From Caprimulgus europaeus (Eukaryota > Chordata > Aves > Caprimulgiformes > Caprimulgidae), in NCBI GenBank assembly GCA_907165065.1, contig OU015530.1, positions 46,316,965-46,380,964 of the forward strand: 64,000 nucleotides of DNA, in the 5' to 3' direction. The notes under the pieces are model-generated. The model saw only the letters and a list, made by a program, of their open reading frames with translations. It ran no database searches and was not told the DNA's origin. Below, piece after piece: positions 23,084 through 36,592 of the stretch. Within the stretch, counting starts at the first letter, position 1, and every line of letters starts with the position of its first letter. The position numbers and the translations under genes were made by a program.

Positions 23084-26000
23084 ACATATTTTCCCATTGA
23101 ATACCCTCACATGTTTTATAAAAGGAGTCAATTATAAAGATAATTTTGTAATGGCAAAGTTTTAGTTACCAAGAGAAAAGAGTCTACCTGCAGTGAATTG
23201 CTTCGGTACCCTGGTATGCCCACATAAGCTTTCAGATGTGAAGGAGGGACAGTCTGTGCTAAAATGAAGTTTCATTTTAAAAAGCAAAATACAACAAACT
23301 TGTACTGAAAACAGGAAGATAATCATTGTAGAAATATGATATGTTTGAAATCATCTAATGTAGTCCAAGGAAATTAATTCCTTTTGAAATTTAGAGGATT
23401 ATTCACTTAAAATAATTGACAAAATATCCAGGAGCTGCTCGCCTCACCACATGTGACAGCAGAGTACTCTCCATGAAATAAGTTCCCCAACACACAGGCA
23501 AGGCAAAGATGAGGAAAAGTGGGATCTTTTGCTTCCCAATCCTATCCTCTAACACCAAGCAGAACAGCTGAATTCACAGGAGGAAAAATCCTGGGTGAGA
23601 TACATGGTAAATATATCTGAAGCCATCCCAGACGCACACAGTAAGTCAAGGATCAAACCAACAACCTAGAGTCAAAACAATTAAATCCCACCCTTACCTA
23701 AGGTGGATTTTAATATATTAGGAAGCCCTAAAACTTAACATACATCTCTGAAATACTGTGTCTCAGCAGAAAATCTAAGGGTCTCTTTTTAAGGCAAGGA
23801 AAATTATAGTAGGAAAAAGCAGAAACTCCTTCCAGAAGCAGTCTAATGAAAATTCATGGGTCCTTTTTAAATTTTGGTTACCAGTGAGAGACGAGCACAA
23901 TTTCACAGCCCAAATAAAAAGCCACAAAAATATCTTGTCTGAGGAAGTTCCCTGCTCCAAATATCTAAGTCCCTCTGAAGACAATAAGTGTGAAACTATA
24001 CTTAGGTTTTACTGAGATAAATTATTGCAGAACACCACTTCCTCTCTCTTGTTTCTGTTTCGCAAAACCAAAGTATTAGTTAAATGTACATAGATTCACA
24101 CTGCTCCCAAAAGAGCAAAAGTGGAGGGAGCATTGAACGGAGCTGAAAATACAGCAAAACGTGGATAAAGATGTAAAAGAGGAAAAAGAAACAAGAGGAT
24201 CTCCTTCCTCAATTTTCTGTGTCCCCAGACTGGGCTGGGGACTCCCCCATTACTGTGAAGGCTGAGTAGCAAGGAGAGTGAGAGTTGAGCAGCACCCCTC
24301 CTGGGATCACTGATCTCTAATGCTGGTACCCAGCAGAACTAGGACCTGGAGCTGCAGCATTCTGAGCCGTGAGGCTGGGGGAGGGCTGCCTGTCTCTGCC
24401 TCTGAGCACTCCATCCAGCCAACTGCACAGCTGGAAGATTAACATTACAGAGGCAGGATACTGCTCTTTGAAAAGAGGCCTCTCAGTGCCCAGCTGAGCT
24501 TCTACCTGCATGATGCCCCTCTAATTTCTGATAAATACAGTCAAGCATGTCACCTCTGGAAGGAGTTCATAGTCATGACATATAATTTGATATAATGCAT
24601 ATCAGTACTTATTATTTTTCTGTTGGATCTCCATATCATTCATTACAGAAGATGTGCTTAGGAAGTGAAAGGATACAAATTGGTGGCCACCATTAGTCTT
24701 ACATTATTTCTGGTAAGTCCAACTTTTCTGGTTACATCTGCAACTGATTTAATACTTTTTAAGGAAGATTTTTGCATGCTGTTTCTTTTCTATATTCTAA
24801 TAGCACATAATAATCAGATATATTTCTAGTGCCTTTAAGTCTAAGGGAAACTACCTGGACTTAGTCCTATTTAAAAGCAGAAAATATAAAGGGTGCTTAT
24901 GAATTTATTATGTTAAAGAAATCTGATTTAGTACAGACATGTTCCTTAAGTAGAGCAGCCAAAAGAACAACTCATGATCAAACTTGTGAATACCCTTCTC
25001 TCCACATACACAGAACACTTTTCAGTTGTATATAGTACTACAAATAAGTCAGAATCCTTCGATGCCCTATGGGAAAAATATGACAACTGATTATGAGAAT
25101 TACCCATTACCAAGTTACAACTGAGTAAATACATCATATGAATATCAGAGAACAAGAGACACACCAAACTATGAAAAACAGATACCTGACTGTTTATAAA
25201 GTGTTATAAATCAGCTTACCCAATTTCTTTAGTTATGTAGCAATACCTCTTTGTGAGAATAATTGTAAGAGCTCATTTGTGCCTTGAGAAATTATGGAAG
25301 GGAGTTTACAGTTCCCTTTTATGGCAAATCACTTCTCATGATCAGTGTGCAAGGCCCTCTCTCTCCCTAAACTTTCCCTGATATTCTGGGGAGTTTTTAG
25401 AGAAAGCTTTTCCTCTCAGATATGCCCCATGGATCTTTCTTCCATGCATCTGCATGCATCAATCTATATTCACAAATGTTGTACTGTACAGTCTCCACAC
25501 AGAGATCCTAAGGAGAGCTGTATGTTCTCCTCAATCTCCAGCTTTGACAGAAAAATATTTCTCTTAAATTATTGATTCTTCACTGCTCTAAAAATAAAAC
25601 ATAAGTACCTCTGGAGGTATTATTTATGCATAACGAATATGTGAATCTGCAGCTTTGCTTAGCCATGCTTAAGTTGCATATTTCTGTATCTGTTACCAAA
25701 ATATTTCCTCTCTGATCCTTAGCAGTATGGTCATCCTAGAGAAGAAAGGCAAGCAGCTTAGAAAATTCCTACAGAAAAACATTTTACAAACTGGAAGCAC
25801 AAAAGCTCTTTACTTTTCATTGAAGAAATAGGCAAAAATGCCCAGTGAAAAGAACTGAAACCATAAGTAACAGTCACAATAAGGCGAAAACAGAGATCAA
25901 TAGTGAAAAACTTTCCCCATCCCTTCAAGGATGAGAAAATAAAAAATAAAAAAAAAAATAGATAATGTTTTCTGGCTTAATGCAATCAAGTCCTACAGCT

Positions 26001-26190
26001 AAATCCACCAATCTTACCTTTCTTCATCAGTTACTTTTCTCATTCATTTACCTCATTAAGCATTAAGAGAAACTCAGTAAGGTTCATGGTTTCTAACAAA
26101 TGGCCTCCAAAGCAGTCTTGATTTAATTAGCAGGCAAGCTTTATGATTTAGCTGTAATGGATTTCCTATTTGAGATAATATCGTCTCATT
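23084..26190. other. Non-coding DNA, no gene seen
   Basis: Mostly AT-rich. A GC-richer patch at about 24220-24520 includes an inverted repeat GTCCCCAG/CTGGGGAC (24221-24228 and 24235-24242). Some phrases near 23640-23700 vaguely resemble a MIR tail but are too diverged to call. No exon recognised. Confidence 0.5.
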
Positions 26191-26221
26191 TTATCCCACT
26201 GCCAAAATAGCAGTGGGATAA
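26191..26221. repeat. Perfect 12-bp inverted repeat (hairpin)
   Basis: TTATCCCACTGC (26191-26202) and GCAGTGGGATAA (26210-26221) are exact reverse complements around a 7-nt loop, CAAAATA. No terminator-like T tract or small-RNA context is visible, so its role is unknown. It may be a chance or MITE-derived structure. Confidence 0.7.
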
Positions 26222-29200
26222 TACCGTGTGCACTGGTCTAAATTCCATATAAGTGCTGATTTTCTAGCACCTTGAAATTATGAGTCTTTCCACTAAATGT
26301 AATAGGCTTTTTGCGGTGTTAGAGGGCTCAAATGCAACCTGAGGAAGAAAGTGCTGTTCTAGAAGGCTGGTATTTGCTACTCTGCAGAGAAATTGCTTGA
26401 TTAATCGCTAGGGGAAAGGCTGAACTAATTGCAAATGGTGACTATGAAGGTGATAACTGAGAAATGCTAATCCATGGTATAAACAAATAAATTTGCCAAA
26501 AGAAGTCTGACTTAAAAATACCACTTCATGGCTGGCTGCTGAGATGTTTCGATCTTCTGTAGCAGATGTGGATTGTACTCCCTTTACACAGCAGGTGTTA
26601 AGAAAGCTCTTGCTGGCAATGTAGTGACTGAAAGCTGAAGAGGCTTCCAAATAAAGAAGAGAACATTTTCCATCAGGATAACTGGATTGAAATTGAGAGG
26701 CAAAACACAGAGGAACCACCTCTGTCCAGTTATTCACCTTTTCATTCACATTTTCCTTTCTCTCCAGTGTTCACAGCAGTTCCCAGACTCACTTTCTGAT
26801 CTTTCTACTTCTGCCCTCCATCCTCCACATCCACAGGGTATCCTTTACCGAGGTTCTCCCTTTTTTATTCCAAATTAGACCCAGAATTGTCTTTCTAGGA
26901 CCATTGGATGTCCCAGTAGTAACAAAAATGTCTTTATGTTAAACATTCTCTAAACACACAAAAAGTATACCATCTGTTGAGTAGGTCAGTTATCAAACCA
27001 AAGAAGCTGAAAGCAGGAGGTGGAAGAGAGGAGCAAGGCATTGGAAAAAGGGTTGTTCAACTAAACCAGTTGATGAAAGGTATAAAGAAAACCGGGAGAT
27101 GCCAAACTGTCTCTTTCAGTCCCTGACACTACTTTCTTCTCTCCTGTTTCATCCTCATTCCTACAAAAATGTGGAAAATGGTTCAGCTGTTGTGAAATGG
27201 GAATGGCACTTTGAGACCTGTTTCCTAAAGAAATGCAAAGAAAATGACATCAATACAAACTAATATCAATCAACACACCATGCTCTGAATGGGCATATGC
27301 CCAACTTCTTAACAGTATAGGACATATAAATTATTTTTATCAAAAAACATTGTCTGCACAGAGGATAAGTGAGAGTGACCGTGCTAATCCTCTGTGGGGC
27401 ACAGCTAGATTCACAAATACAGCTGAGTTCATAGGTGAAGAATAACAGTGACCCCCGAAGTCCCTGCTGTCTATCTTCTTCTTGCCAATTTAAATAAATA
27501 AATAAATAAATTAAATTAAATTTTTCATACACTGTCAGATGTTTCTGATGCACCATTGCCCAAATTTCTGCCTATTCAGATTTAAAGGAAATTTCAGCAC
27601 TCCCAAAATTTGTTTAATTTTAAATAATAATTCTTTAAAAATTTTAATATATAATTAAAATTTGGAGAACTTATATATTTTGATTTTTTTTCTTGATGAA
27701 TCATTGTTTTTAATTTAGAACTTTAGTTGGAGGTTTGTATAACTTTAATTCTATTTATCATAATTCTGACATATTAAGAAGTTGTATTAAATGAGAATAT
27801 AAAACTAAAACACATAAAACAGTACTCTAACAAAATTCCAGAATTCTAAAAAAAAAATCTAACATCTTCTTCTGAAGATATATTTTTTTCTTATGAAAAT
27901 TTTTATCAAAGTTGATAATTCATCATTCTATATCTAATCTCAGACAATTATTTATTATTGATAAAAAACACATCTCACTGATAATTTTTAGACCAAATTT
28001 AATACAGAATTATTAGAAGGGACTACTGCTATACAAGTATTGTCACTTGTCATTGAAAAGTATCATGCTTCTTTTCCTTAAGCAACAGAAAACAGTAATT
28101 ATTTACCAGGTCCAGAGCTGAGCTCCAGGTCCAGAGCTGAGATCTATGCATTACCACCTTGGAGGTAAAAACATGCAAAAAGAAGCAGCTGTTTAAAGCT
28201 GTTGTGATATTTTCTTCTCACTGATGACCTTTTTTTCACAGCTCTGATAACATATCTTCTGGTTTAGGAATCTATGCCTAGAAGTTTTTCTAAAATTAGT
28301 GGCAAAACCAGCATGCATTTACCCAAAGCTCCTGGCAAGTTGCCAGTGTGGATCTCTGTCCCATGAATATAGTGCATCACTCATTCTCCAGCCTTTCTTA
28401 TACACATTTTTCTTTTTATCAAAAGTAACTCCATTGTCTGGATGAGCTCTTTGTGGTTTCAAAGACAAAAGAATAGCTAAGCCTTTGACAACAGCTTCTC
28501 TTGTTTACACCTTACAAGAAAAGACAATTTTACAAATTCCTGGAAGAAAATATGATCTCAGAAGAGAACATTTCCTGAAATCAATATCATTTCATCTTGA
28601 TCCTGTGATTACTTCTCATGTGGATGGCAGCCTTGAAGTCAACATTTAGACACAATAGGATTGTTTTGCATGAGATAATTTGAAGATGTATGGTTATATG
28701 ACTGTGTATGCTCCTAAGGCAGGATTTTCAAGAAAGCTTGAAGCACTTATGCCCCTAAAATCAATCAAAATTCATTACTTGGTTCCTACATCTCTGGGAT
28801 GCCTTTGAAATAATAATTAAAAAGTATTACCCTTTAATTAGATAACTTAAGTATACCTAATAACAATTATTATAATAATTAAAGGCTACTGTAATGCTTC
28901 TACTTTTTTTCCAGACTACCAGACTTTTATAGTCTTATATGGAAACTTTACCTATGTTGTAAATTTTTGCTTTCTTATAAAAGATGTATTACAAATTATG
29001 ATGATATCATAAAGCAAAATTAGTTCAGATTACAGGTAAAAATATTTGTCATATTCTTGAATTTTTATTCATTCCTATTCTTGAGTATAAAATTTGTAGG
29101 ATTTAACTAGAATGGATTTTTTTTTTTTTTTTTTTTAATCAGGCCAACGATTTTGTGTCAGTTCTTTGGCTATATCAGAATGAAATTCATTACATTTCAG

Positions 29201-32200
29201 AAGTCTAGAAGTTCAATATCCAAGTCCAAGCTATTCACATTTCCCTAACAGTCAGTAAAGAGACACAGGCATCCCTAGAGGGCAGTTTATCTGATCTGTC
29301 CTGGATACCTATCTCAGAAAGAGATGAATTGCTGTCTGGAGATGGTTTTTCTCTCCATTGACTATTAAAAGAGCATGTAGTAACTGTCTTAGTCACTTTG
29401 TAACCTAGTTACCATGTTAGATGCCTAAACTAGGGCAGATGGATCTCTTTTTAGGTGACATTTTTACTTTTACTACATGCCAGGTTCAAAAGAACATTAC
29501 AGGCAAATCAATGTGTTTGTCTGCTGTCCCACTTTCTATATATGTGAATGTGAACATCTGTTTTGGAAGCTAATGAAAGTATTTCCTCAGATTCTTTCCT
29601 CAAAGTTGTTTTTAGCAATTTCTCCATATACAGTAAATGCCAGATATCTGTTGAGATTTTCTGTGCAAATGCATGCTTGCCAGTCCTTGGAAACCTGTTG
29701 TATCTTGTATTCCCATTCTTCACATTAAGGCAGCATAATGCCAAGGTGCATGTACACACAAGCGAGGAATGTAATAAATGACAAAGTGTCAAAACAAAAA
29801 AAATCCCCCTCACCCCTCCAAAAAAAACTCAGAGGAAGAAAAGACAAATATTTTTTTATAAGAGAACACAGAGTGCTAGAGGCTGAAATCTTTCAAAAGC
29901 AAGTGCACTCCACTAAAAATGTTCAGACATGGCAAAATGAATAATATGAGGTTTTGATAGTTAAGAGACTGGAACAAAACATCATGAACAGTGTTTGTGG
30001 AGTAACTCATTAACTTTTTCTGCCTGTTTTGAAAGGTTATATGGATTGTTGCACTACTGGCCTTTCACATCTGGTGCTTAAGTTTTAGAACTCCCTTGTT
30101 CAGCTTTCATGACTCTAAAATCTTGATTACAGCAGTTATGCTACAATAGAAAGGGGAATAAAAAGTGCCTGCCTCAAACCAGACATAGGGCTTTATAAGA
30201 AATAGAGAAAAGAACTTAGGGAGAGATGAGGGGAGAAGAAAGGACAAGATTAAAGAGAGGGGGCAGAAATAAGGAGTTCAGTCTTTGCCATGAGCTTTCA
30301 CATATAATATTTAAAGATGTGCAACACTTCATTTCTGTTGCTCTCTTCTTTGTTCAGTTTAATTTAGTTCTACCACATTTGAACCAGAATTGAAAATATG
30401 AAATGACTACTGGCAGAACCCAAAGACTTCTACATCACTAGCAGTGTCACCTCCTCTGCAGCCACATATTGACCATGAAACACAATGAAATCCAGGAAGT
30501 CTGAGAAGGAACATAATGTTTGTTGGTCTGGGGTCTTCAGACATCAGAAAAAAGCTTTCAAAAACATTACAAAAAAGAGCCCCTCAAGTATATCTCTAGA
30601 TTCCCATGCCTAGGAGCAAGCAAACAAAAACAAGCAAAGGGAAGTACAGGTGATAAATGGGTAGAGTTTATTCTGCCTTTTTTTCAGACTTAAAGGACTG
30701 TGACAATGCTACAGAAGACAATGTTTTGTCTTGTGTTTTGTTTCCCAAAAGCTGTGAGACAGGAAAAGAAGCATATTTGAAAAGGTTGGAAATTTTTGGT
30801 CTAATTAATCAGCCTGAGCTGATGCAAGATGAGTTATATTTATACTATTACATATAGATGTTTGTCCAACCTGTTCTTGAAAACTTACAAGTATCAGAAA
30901 TCCACATGCTAGTATGTGTTGTTGTTGGTCTCTTGCAATATCTTACAAATATCACCTCTGCAGCAATAGGACAATTGCTTCTCACCACTCACAAATTAAA
31001 CAGAGCTAACAGAGCTCTATATATTTTATGTGCAACTTTTGTACATGCTGGAAGGTTGTTACAGTGACCATTCTTTCCTCTGCATTCCCCCTCAGCCACC
31101 TGAAATCCCTATTTTTTTACATTAAAAAAATTATTATTTCAGGCTTTCCTTAAAGGAAATTAATAAATCCTTCATCTTTGCTATTATTATTCTATAGACT
31201 GTCTCTGGCTTGTCTGCATCTTTTCTGAGATTTGGTGCTAACTAACTACATTAGTTCCAAAAGAGGTGGAATAATTACTCCCTTGTCTGACATATGAGAC
31301 TTCTATTAACACATCCCAAATGAAATTTGCACTTTTTGCAATAACATCACTATGTTGACTCATATTTGTTGGAAACACACTGTACCACTTAAATATTTTT
31401 CTACAGTACTGATGCCTCCCACATCTTTCCCAGTGTCTATCTGAGAAATTGATTTCTCCTTAAGCATTGCAGGTTTTTGCTCAGCAACGCAGGTGCTAAT
31501 CTTAACATCCTTGAACTTCTAAGAACAATACTTCTGTTGTGCCATTCTAAATTAGTCTTGAATCTTTACTTACAAAATGGAGGGAACACTCAAGTCCTGT
31601 ACCAGATTTTTGAATTTAAGCCATTTGTTCCATAAATGCAACAAATGCTCATAGTGCAACTATGGTGGGCTGCTGGGGAAAGAAAATATGTTGCTATATT
31701 CACTGATTTTAAAGCCATTGTTAGGACTAGCATTTGCTTTTATTTAATTTTCAAATTATCCATTTTTGAGGAGTATTTTGAATTCTGGGAAGTGCCCTGG
31801 AGTGCTCACAAGCCCTCTCAGGCTGGAATAAGCCCCCAGTTTTACAACTGTACGAACTGCTCTGTTGAAGTCATTAAGAAACATATTAACCTGAATAGTG
31901 TTTGGAACAGACCCCAGCAGAACCTGACTGGAAGTGCTCTCCTCATCTGTCAGCAAACGTCTGTGGTTTACTAGCCTGTTACACACCCTTCTTATGGTAA
32001 TATATAGCCCTGGTTTTGTTATGTAATCTTCTCACACATACTCATAAATACAATGAGGCAACACGTTCTGTTATGGCTCTTTCACCAATACATCAGTGTA
32101 CTTCAAATTTAGCTCCATATATGCTGAAAAGATCAAAGAAAGACAGTGCATGACTTCCTTTATAAGTTAAATATAAATGAAGCAGTGAAATATAATTGAA

Positions 32201-34185
32201 GTAGTGCTTTACAAATGAACAAGAAAAAGTCACATGTGAAGTCACAGTAGCATTTTAAAGACAAAGTCAGTGGGGATTTCTATTTAGTTGTGAACACATG
32301 TATTTTGGTGCTACAGAGAGGAAGAGCTTAATGAAAGGTTTACACATGGTGTAATATTGTCTGATCTACTTCTCATTTCCATAAACTCATTGCCTGACAA
32401 GGAAAGCTACGTTTGCACATGGTTGTTCTCACTGTATGGAATTTTTTTTCTTTTTCAACACAATTTATCTCTCTACAGACTGATCTCTGTGATCTTTCTG
32501 GCACATTTGGAAGCAGCTGACAATGTATTTTCTACTATCTATTATATTTAATATCTGTGTTCCCAAGCACATTTAGTCCATTTTAATAGTACTCTCTGCA
32601 ACTACTCTACTTCGTGCTTTTATTAGATTTTATAGGTTAACTGGGTTCATCTGAGCTCTGTGTTCTGACTGAAGATCTCCAAGAAAAGAATCAAGTGTTA
32701 TATGGAGAAATACTGATGAATCTGGAGGATGACTTCTAATAGACAGAGTCCATGTCATGTTTTTACAGTGCAATGTGCTTTCTTATAAGATGATAAAGGT
32801 CCTATACTATAATTTAAAGTTTGATAATAGCTTTGTGAAAATAGTAATCCTACCTCTACTATCCTTATTAAATTTTCATGCTGATAATTGCATTGTACTA
32901 ATTTATATTGTCCTGGAATATTTATAAGAAAAATATTTTTTTTTTAATTTCCATTCTAAATATTATGTGTATTTTTCTCTTCAGCAAAATGGTTAACAAG
33001 CTACTAAGTTGCAGTTGTAGAATTCAGCCAGGTAGACTGACTCATTCTATACTATGAGCTACCACATTTCACAGCTTATTCCTCCTATTGGACCCAACCG
33101 CCTGTATTTGACTAAGTAATTAAGCATTAAATCACATTTAATTTCAAGGGGTTAGGCTAAACAAGCAATATGAGTTTCATATGATAACTATTTTGTCCTC
33201 ACCATGGCTGACCTTTATGTGGTCGACATATTTTGTCAATGGTAATTTTATGTTTATTTCCAGTTCATTGATGAAAATATTGAATGCCATATAACATGAC
33301 AACTATGTGTATGCACACTAGGAGCATCCCATTTGATGATTAATCCCCATGGATGACTGACTTTTTCAATGTGTTAGTTATTTCTTAATCTCTTTAATAT
33401 ACACTCTATTAATATTATATAGCACTAATATCTTCACTGGAACGTCAAGAAAGCTAACTATATTGTCAATTTCAATAATGCTTGCAATAGCCAATCAATT
33501 GGAATGTTTCTATTGACTTCAGAGGCTGAGTTGATGAAAGAGGAAAAGGAAAAAAGAGAAATTACAATTTTGACTATAAAAATAAAATTGAATTGATATT
33601 TTTTCACAAAAATACAGTATGAGAAGGGAGAAGTATAAGAATCAATGGAGAAAAGTATGTAGGTTAAATAACTAAATTAAATAAAAGAAAGTAAAATAAA
33701 GCAGTTTTCTAATTACACAGGTGAATTTTTTTGGCCTAATGAGTGAAATTCTCGTGAACTAGCTTCCCAAAAGGCATGCAGGTTTCTTAAAATGAGACAT
33801 AGCCCAAAGAACTCCAGGCTCAAAAACACCAACCCAACCTGGTAAGTCTGCATTCCTTAATGCAGAGAAAATGACAGTGCTGCATCAGAATAAAAGTGAT
33901 ACACTGCTGCTTTCATATGCTTGTACTATGTTCCCAAACATTTTCTGATTGCAAGGTTAACATGAGCTGTGCCAGGTCAAGTCCCACTACATATATTGAC
34001 CCAAAGAATTCAATAAGCTCCATTTACTTTTGAAGTTGGAAAGATAGGGGAAGAAGGTACCAAATTAAAACACATAAACTCAATTACAAAGTATTTATGT
34101 ACCAATCGTAATAGGATTTGGATGAGGCAGTAAATTTCATGCAATGCTTTTCTTAAGAAAATAATGTTATCTGCCTACGTAGAAA
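26222..34185. other. AT-rich non-coding DNA with simple repeats, no gene seen
   Basis: An 8-kb stretch without a recognisable gene. It contains an AAAT-type microsatellite (27491-27520) and a very AT-rich block (about 27580-28080). It also has a 19-bp tandem duplication CCAGGTCCAGAGCTGAGCT (28106-28143, one mismatch) and a T20 run (29117-29136). The open frames around 29477-29944 and 31636-31974 are not recognisable proteins. Confidence 0.5.
28106..28143. repeat. 19-bp tandem duplication
   Basis: CCAGGTCCAGAGCTGAGCT at 28106-28124 is followed directly by the same 19-mer with one mismatch at 28125-28143. Confidence 0.85.
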
Positions 34186-34186
34186 A

Positions 34187-34350
34187 CATAGAAACATTTA
34201 GGTTGGAAGGGCCCTCTGTATGTCACCTTATCCAATCCCCCCTCTCAAAGCAAGATTAATTAGATCAGGGACTCTGCTCCTCTAGGCCTCAGTGAGGGAT
34301 TTGTCAGTGGCTTTCAGAGCACCAGGATGGCCCCTTTCACTTCTGAAAAA
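34187..34350 (-). mobile_element. CR1 3' end, diverged
   Basis: This is a minus-strand CR1 3' UTR remnant. The plus strand reads CATAGAAACATTTAGGTTGG, AAGGGCCCTCTG, CACCTTATCCAATCCCCC and CTCAAAGCAAGATTAATTAG. It continues through an AGATCAGGGACTCTGCTCC phrase that parallels the CR1 'AGAGCAGGTTGCTCAGGGCC' region. The tail octamers are reduced to about one and a half copies. Confidence 0.8.
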
Positions 34351-36214
34351 AGCTTCCACTCACTGGAAAGAAAAATAATCACCCCTGAAATTTTACCTTC
34401 CTAAAAATTACTGAGACAAATTCATTAGTGGATTACACTAATCATTATGCCAGGGAATTACATCCATGAAGTCCCTAACCTTGTTGCATATTATAACATC
34501 TGCTGCCTTTTCAATGATGCACTTGAATTAATCTCTGAATAACAGGATCACATCTCCTTAATTAAAGCATTGAATGGTTAAATAAAAAAGATAAAAATCT
34601 TTATATTCTTTAAGTAAAATATTCACCAAGTGTCTAAAGAGACACATAACTGTTCCTGGAAGAACTCCAACATATCATATGTGAAGGGGAGGGGTAATAA
34701 TTACTTTTCTTTAAGGGAAAGTGCAGAAAATGGAAATGGCATTAGGCCAGGTTCTGCCGCACCTACACATGCTGAATAATAATTTTAATTCAGCTCCACT
34801 GAACTCAAGAATAAAGACATTGCTCAAAGGAGATCCTAATCAAGACCTTACAAATTTAGGTTTTTATAGTATACAAACTGTGAAGGTGTTTTCTTGTCTG
34901 ATGCAGGAGGAGCATCCACATCAGCAAACACATAAGTTGAATCCTTTGAATCCTTGACCATTAGCTCCCTTCACTGTTGCAAAACAATTTTTCTGAAGCA
35001 CTTCAGAAATCTGTTCTTTCAAATAGGTCATCAATGCCCTTAATTTTAATCTAATATGTATCAGCAGTCTGTCCAGCTCACAGCTTTTGAATTGGTGCTT
35101 ATTCAAGCTTTTGTACTTAAAACACAATCCAATTTCTTTAATGGGAATATCACTACTGAAATTATTGTATCATTAATACAGTTTTTTTTTTCCCCTATAG
35201 ATTTTTCTTGATCTAGTACCTTCATGTATATGTATCTCTCCATAATTTTCTCCTAAAGAAAATAAACATAAAAACTGATTTTGAAAACAGTAATAGTGGT
35301 TAGCATATGGAAAATAAACATTTATGTTCCCTCTTGGTTCTGTGCAGAATGATATATATGATATATATGATGCTCATAGACAGGATTAGCTGACCTCAAC
35401 TGACATAGTAATGATGTTGTTGTGAAGTGTCTAATGGTTTCCTTGAAAGCATTGGTATGCTAACAAAAGCACAAAGCTTTAATAATGAAGTCATAAAAAA
35501 GTTTTCACTGACACAATATTATATCACCTCTCTTTCGGACAGATTGTATGGGATGTGAAGTGAACTACTGCGATGTAAATTACTGTCTTTACCCTCTGGG
35601 GAAATCTGGAAGATTATGAATAAAACTTGAGTAATGAAAGAGCCAAAGAAAATCCATTACTCATTCATAAACAGAAGTCACTAAAACATCCTAAACTCAT
35701 GTTTGAAATGTTTTCTAACTTCTTTTAAGCCTTTTGTTTCTTGGATATTTTAATGTGTATTTTTATAAATATTACAGACTAAAAATTTAGCTGAAGGCAA
35801 TTGCAATTTATGTATATATTCTGAGGACCTGATCCCAGAGTCTTTGTCTTAGGTTTGGCTTGCTTTCTCCCCACGGGCATTTAAAAAAATAAAAAAGCTG
35901 CTGAGTCAGTAGAATTACAATAATAATATAAGTGGTCTGTTGTATATGAATGTGGTGGCTGTGGTGTACAATGAATAAAGCATTAAAGATGATCTGGGGT
36001 ACTATTAGATTTGTACATGGGTATATTTTCGCAGCCTGCTTTTAGTCTTAAGTCCTTAATATTTATTCCCTCCTTTTCACAAGCCACAGATCTGCAGGAG
36101 ACCAAACTATAGAAATGAGTGGGATGTGCACCATCAAAAAAACTATTCAAAACCAAGGAATTGCTTTTTATGGCATATCTAGTGCCTAGTTCACCATGTC
36201 ATTGACATTAACAG
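34351..36214. other. AT-rich non-coding DNA, no gene seen
   Basis: No gene or known repeat recognised. A short GATATATAT tandem is at 35351-35371. Confidence 0.5.
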
Positions 36215-36592
36215 TGTAAAGCTGCAGGAGCAGGGCAAATAAGCTGGTGCAGGCCCTGGGGAAAAGTCTTACGAGGAGTGGCTGAGGGAAGTGGATTTGT
36301 CTAGCGTGGAGAAAAGGAGACTGAGGGGAGACTTTATAACTGTCTACAGCTACCTGAAAGGAGGTTGTAGGGAGGTGGCTGTTGGTCTCTTCTCCCAGGT
36401 AACAAGTGATAGAATGAGAGGAAATGGCCTCAAGTTGCACCAGGGGAGGTTTAGATTGGATATTTAAAAGATGGATAGATGAGATGCTTAGGGACATGGC
36501 TTAGAGGTGGAATTGGTAGTGTTAGGTTTATGGTTGGACTCAGTGATCTTAAAGGCCTTTTCCAACCACTGTAATTCTGTGATTCTGTAAAG
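36215..36592 (+). mobile_element. CR1 3' end with internal deletion and candidate target duplication
   Basis: This is a plus-strand CR1 fragment running from the end of ORF2 through the 3' UTR. Recognisable phrases are GAGTGGCTGAGGGAAGTGG, CTGAAAGGAGGTTGTAGGGA, TCTTCTCCCAGGTAACAAG, ATGGCCTCAAGTTGCACCAG, GGTTGGACTCAGTGATCTTA and TTTTCCAACC. Two ATTCTGTG octamers end it at 36574-36588. Near 36462 the text jumps from 'GATTGGATAT' to 'TTAAAAGATGG', skipping roughly 100 bp of the recalled consensus. TGTAAAG at 36215-36221 and 36586-36592 is a likely 7-bp target duplication. Confidence 0.9.

Noticed and set aside
26408-26749. Minus-strand 113-codon frame
   Set aside because: No recognisable motif, and consistent with chance in 64 kb on six frames.
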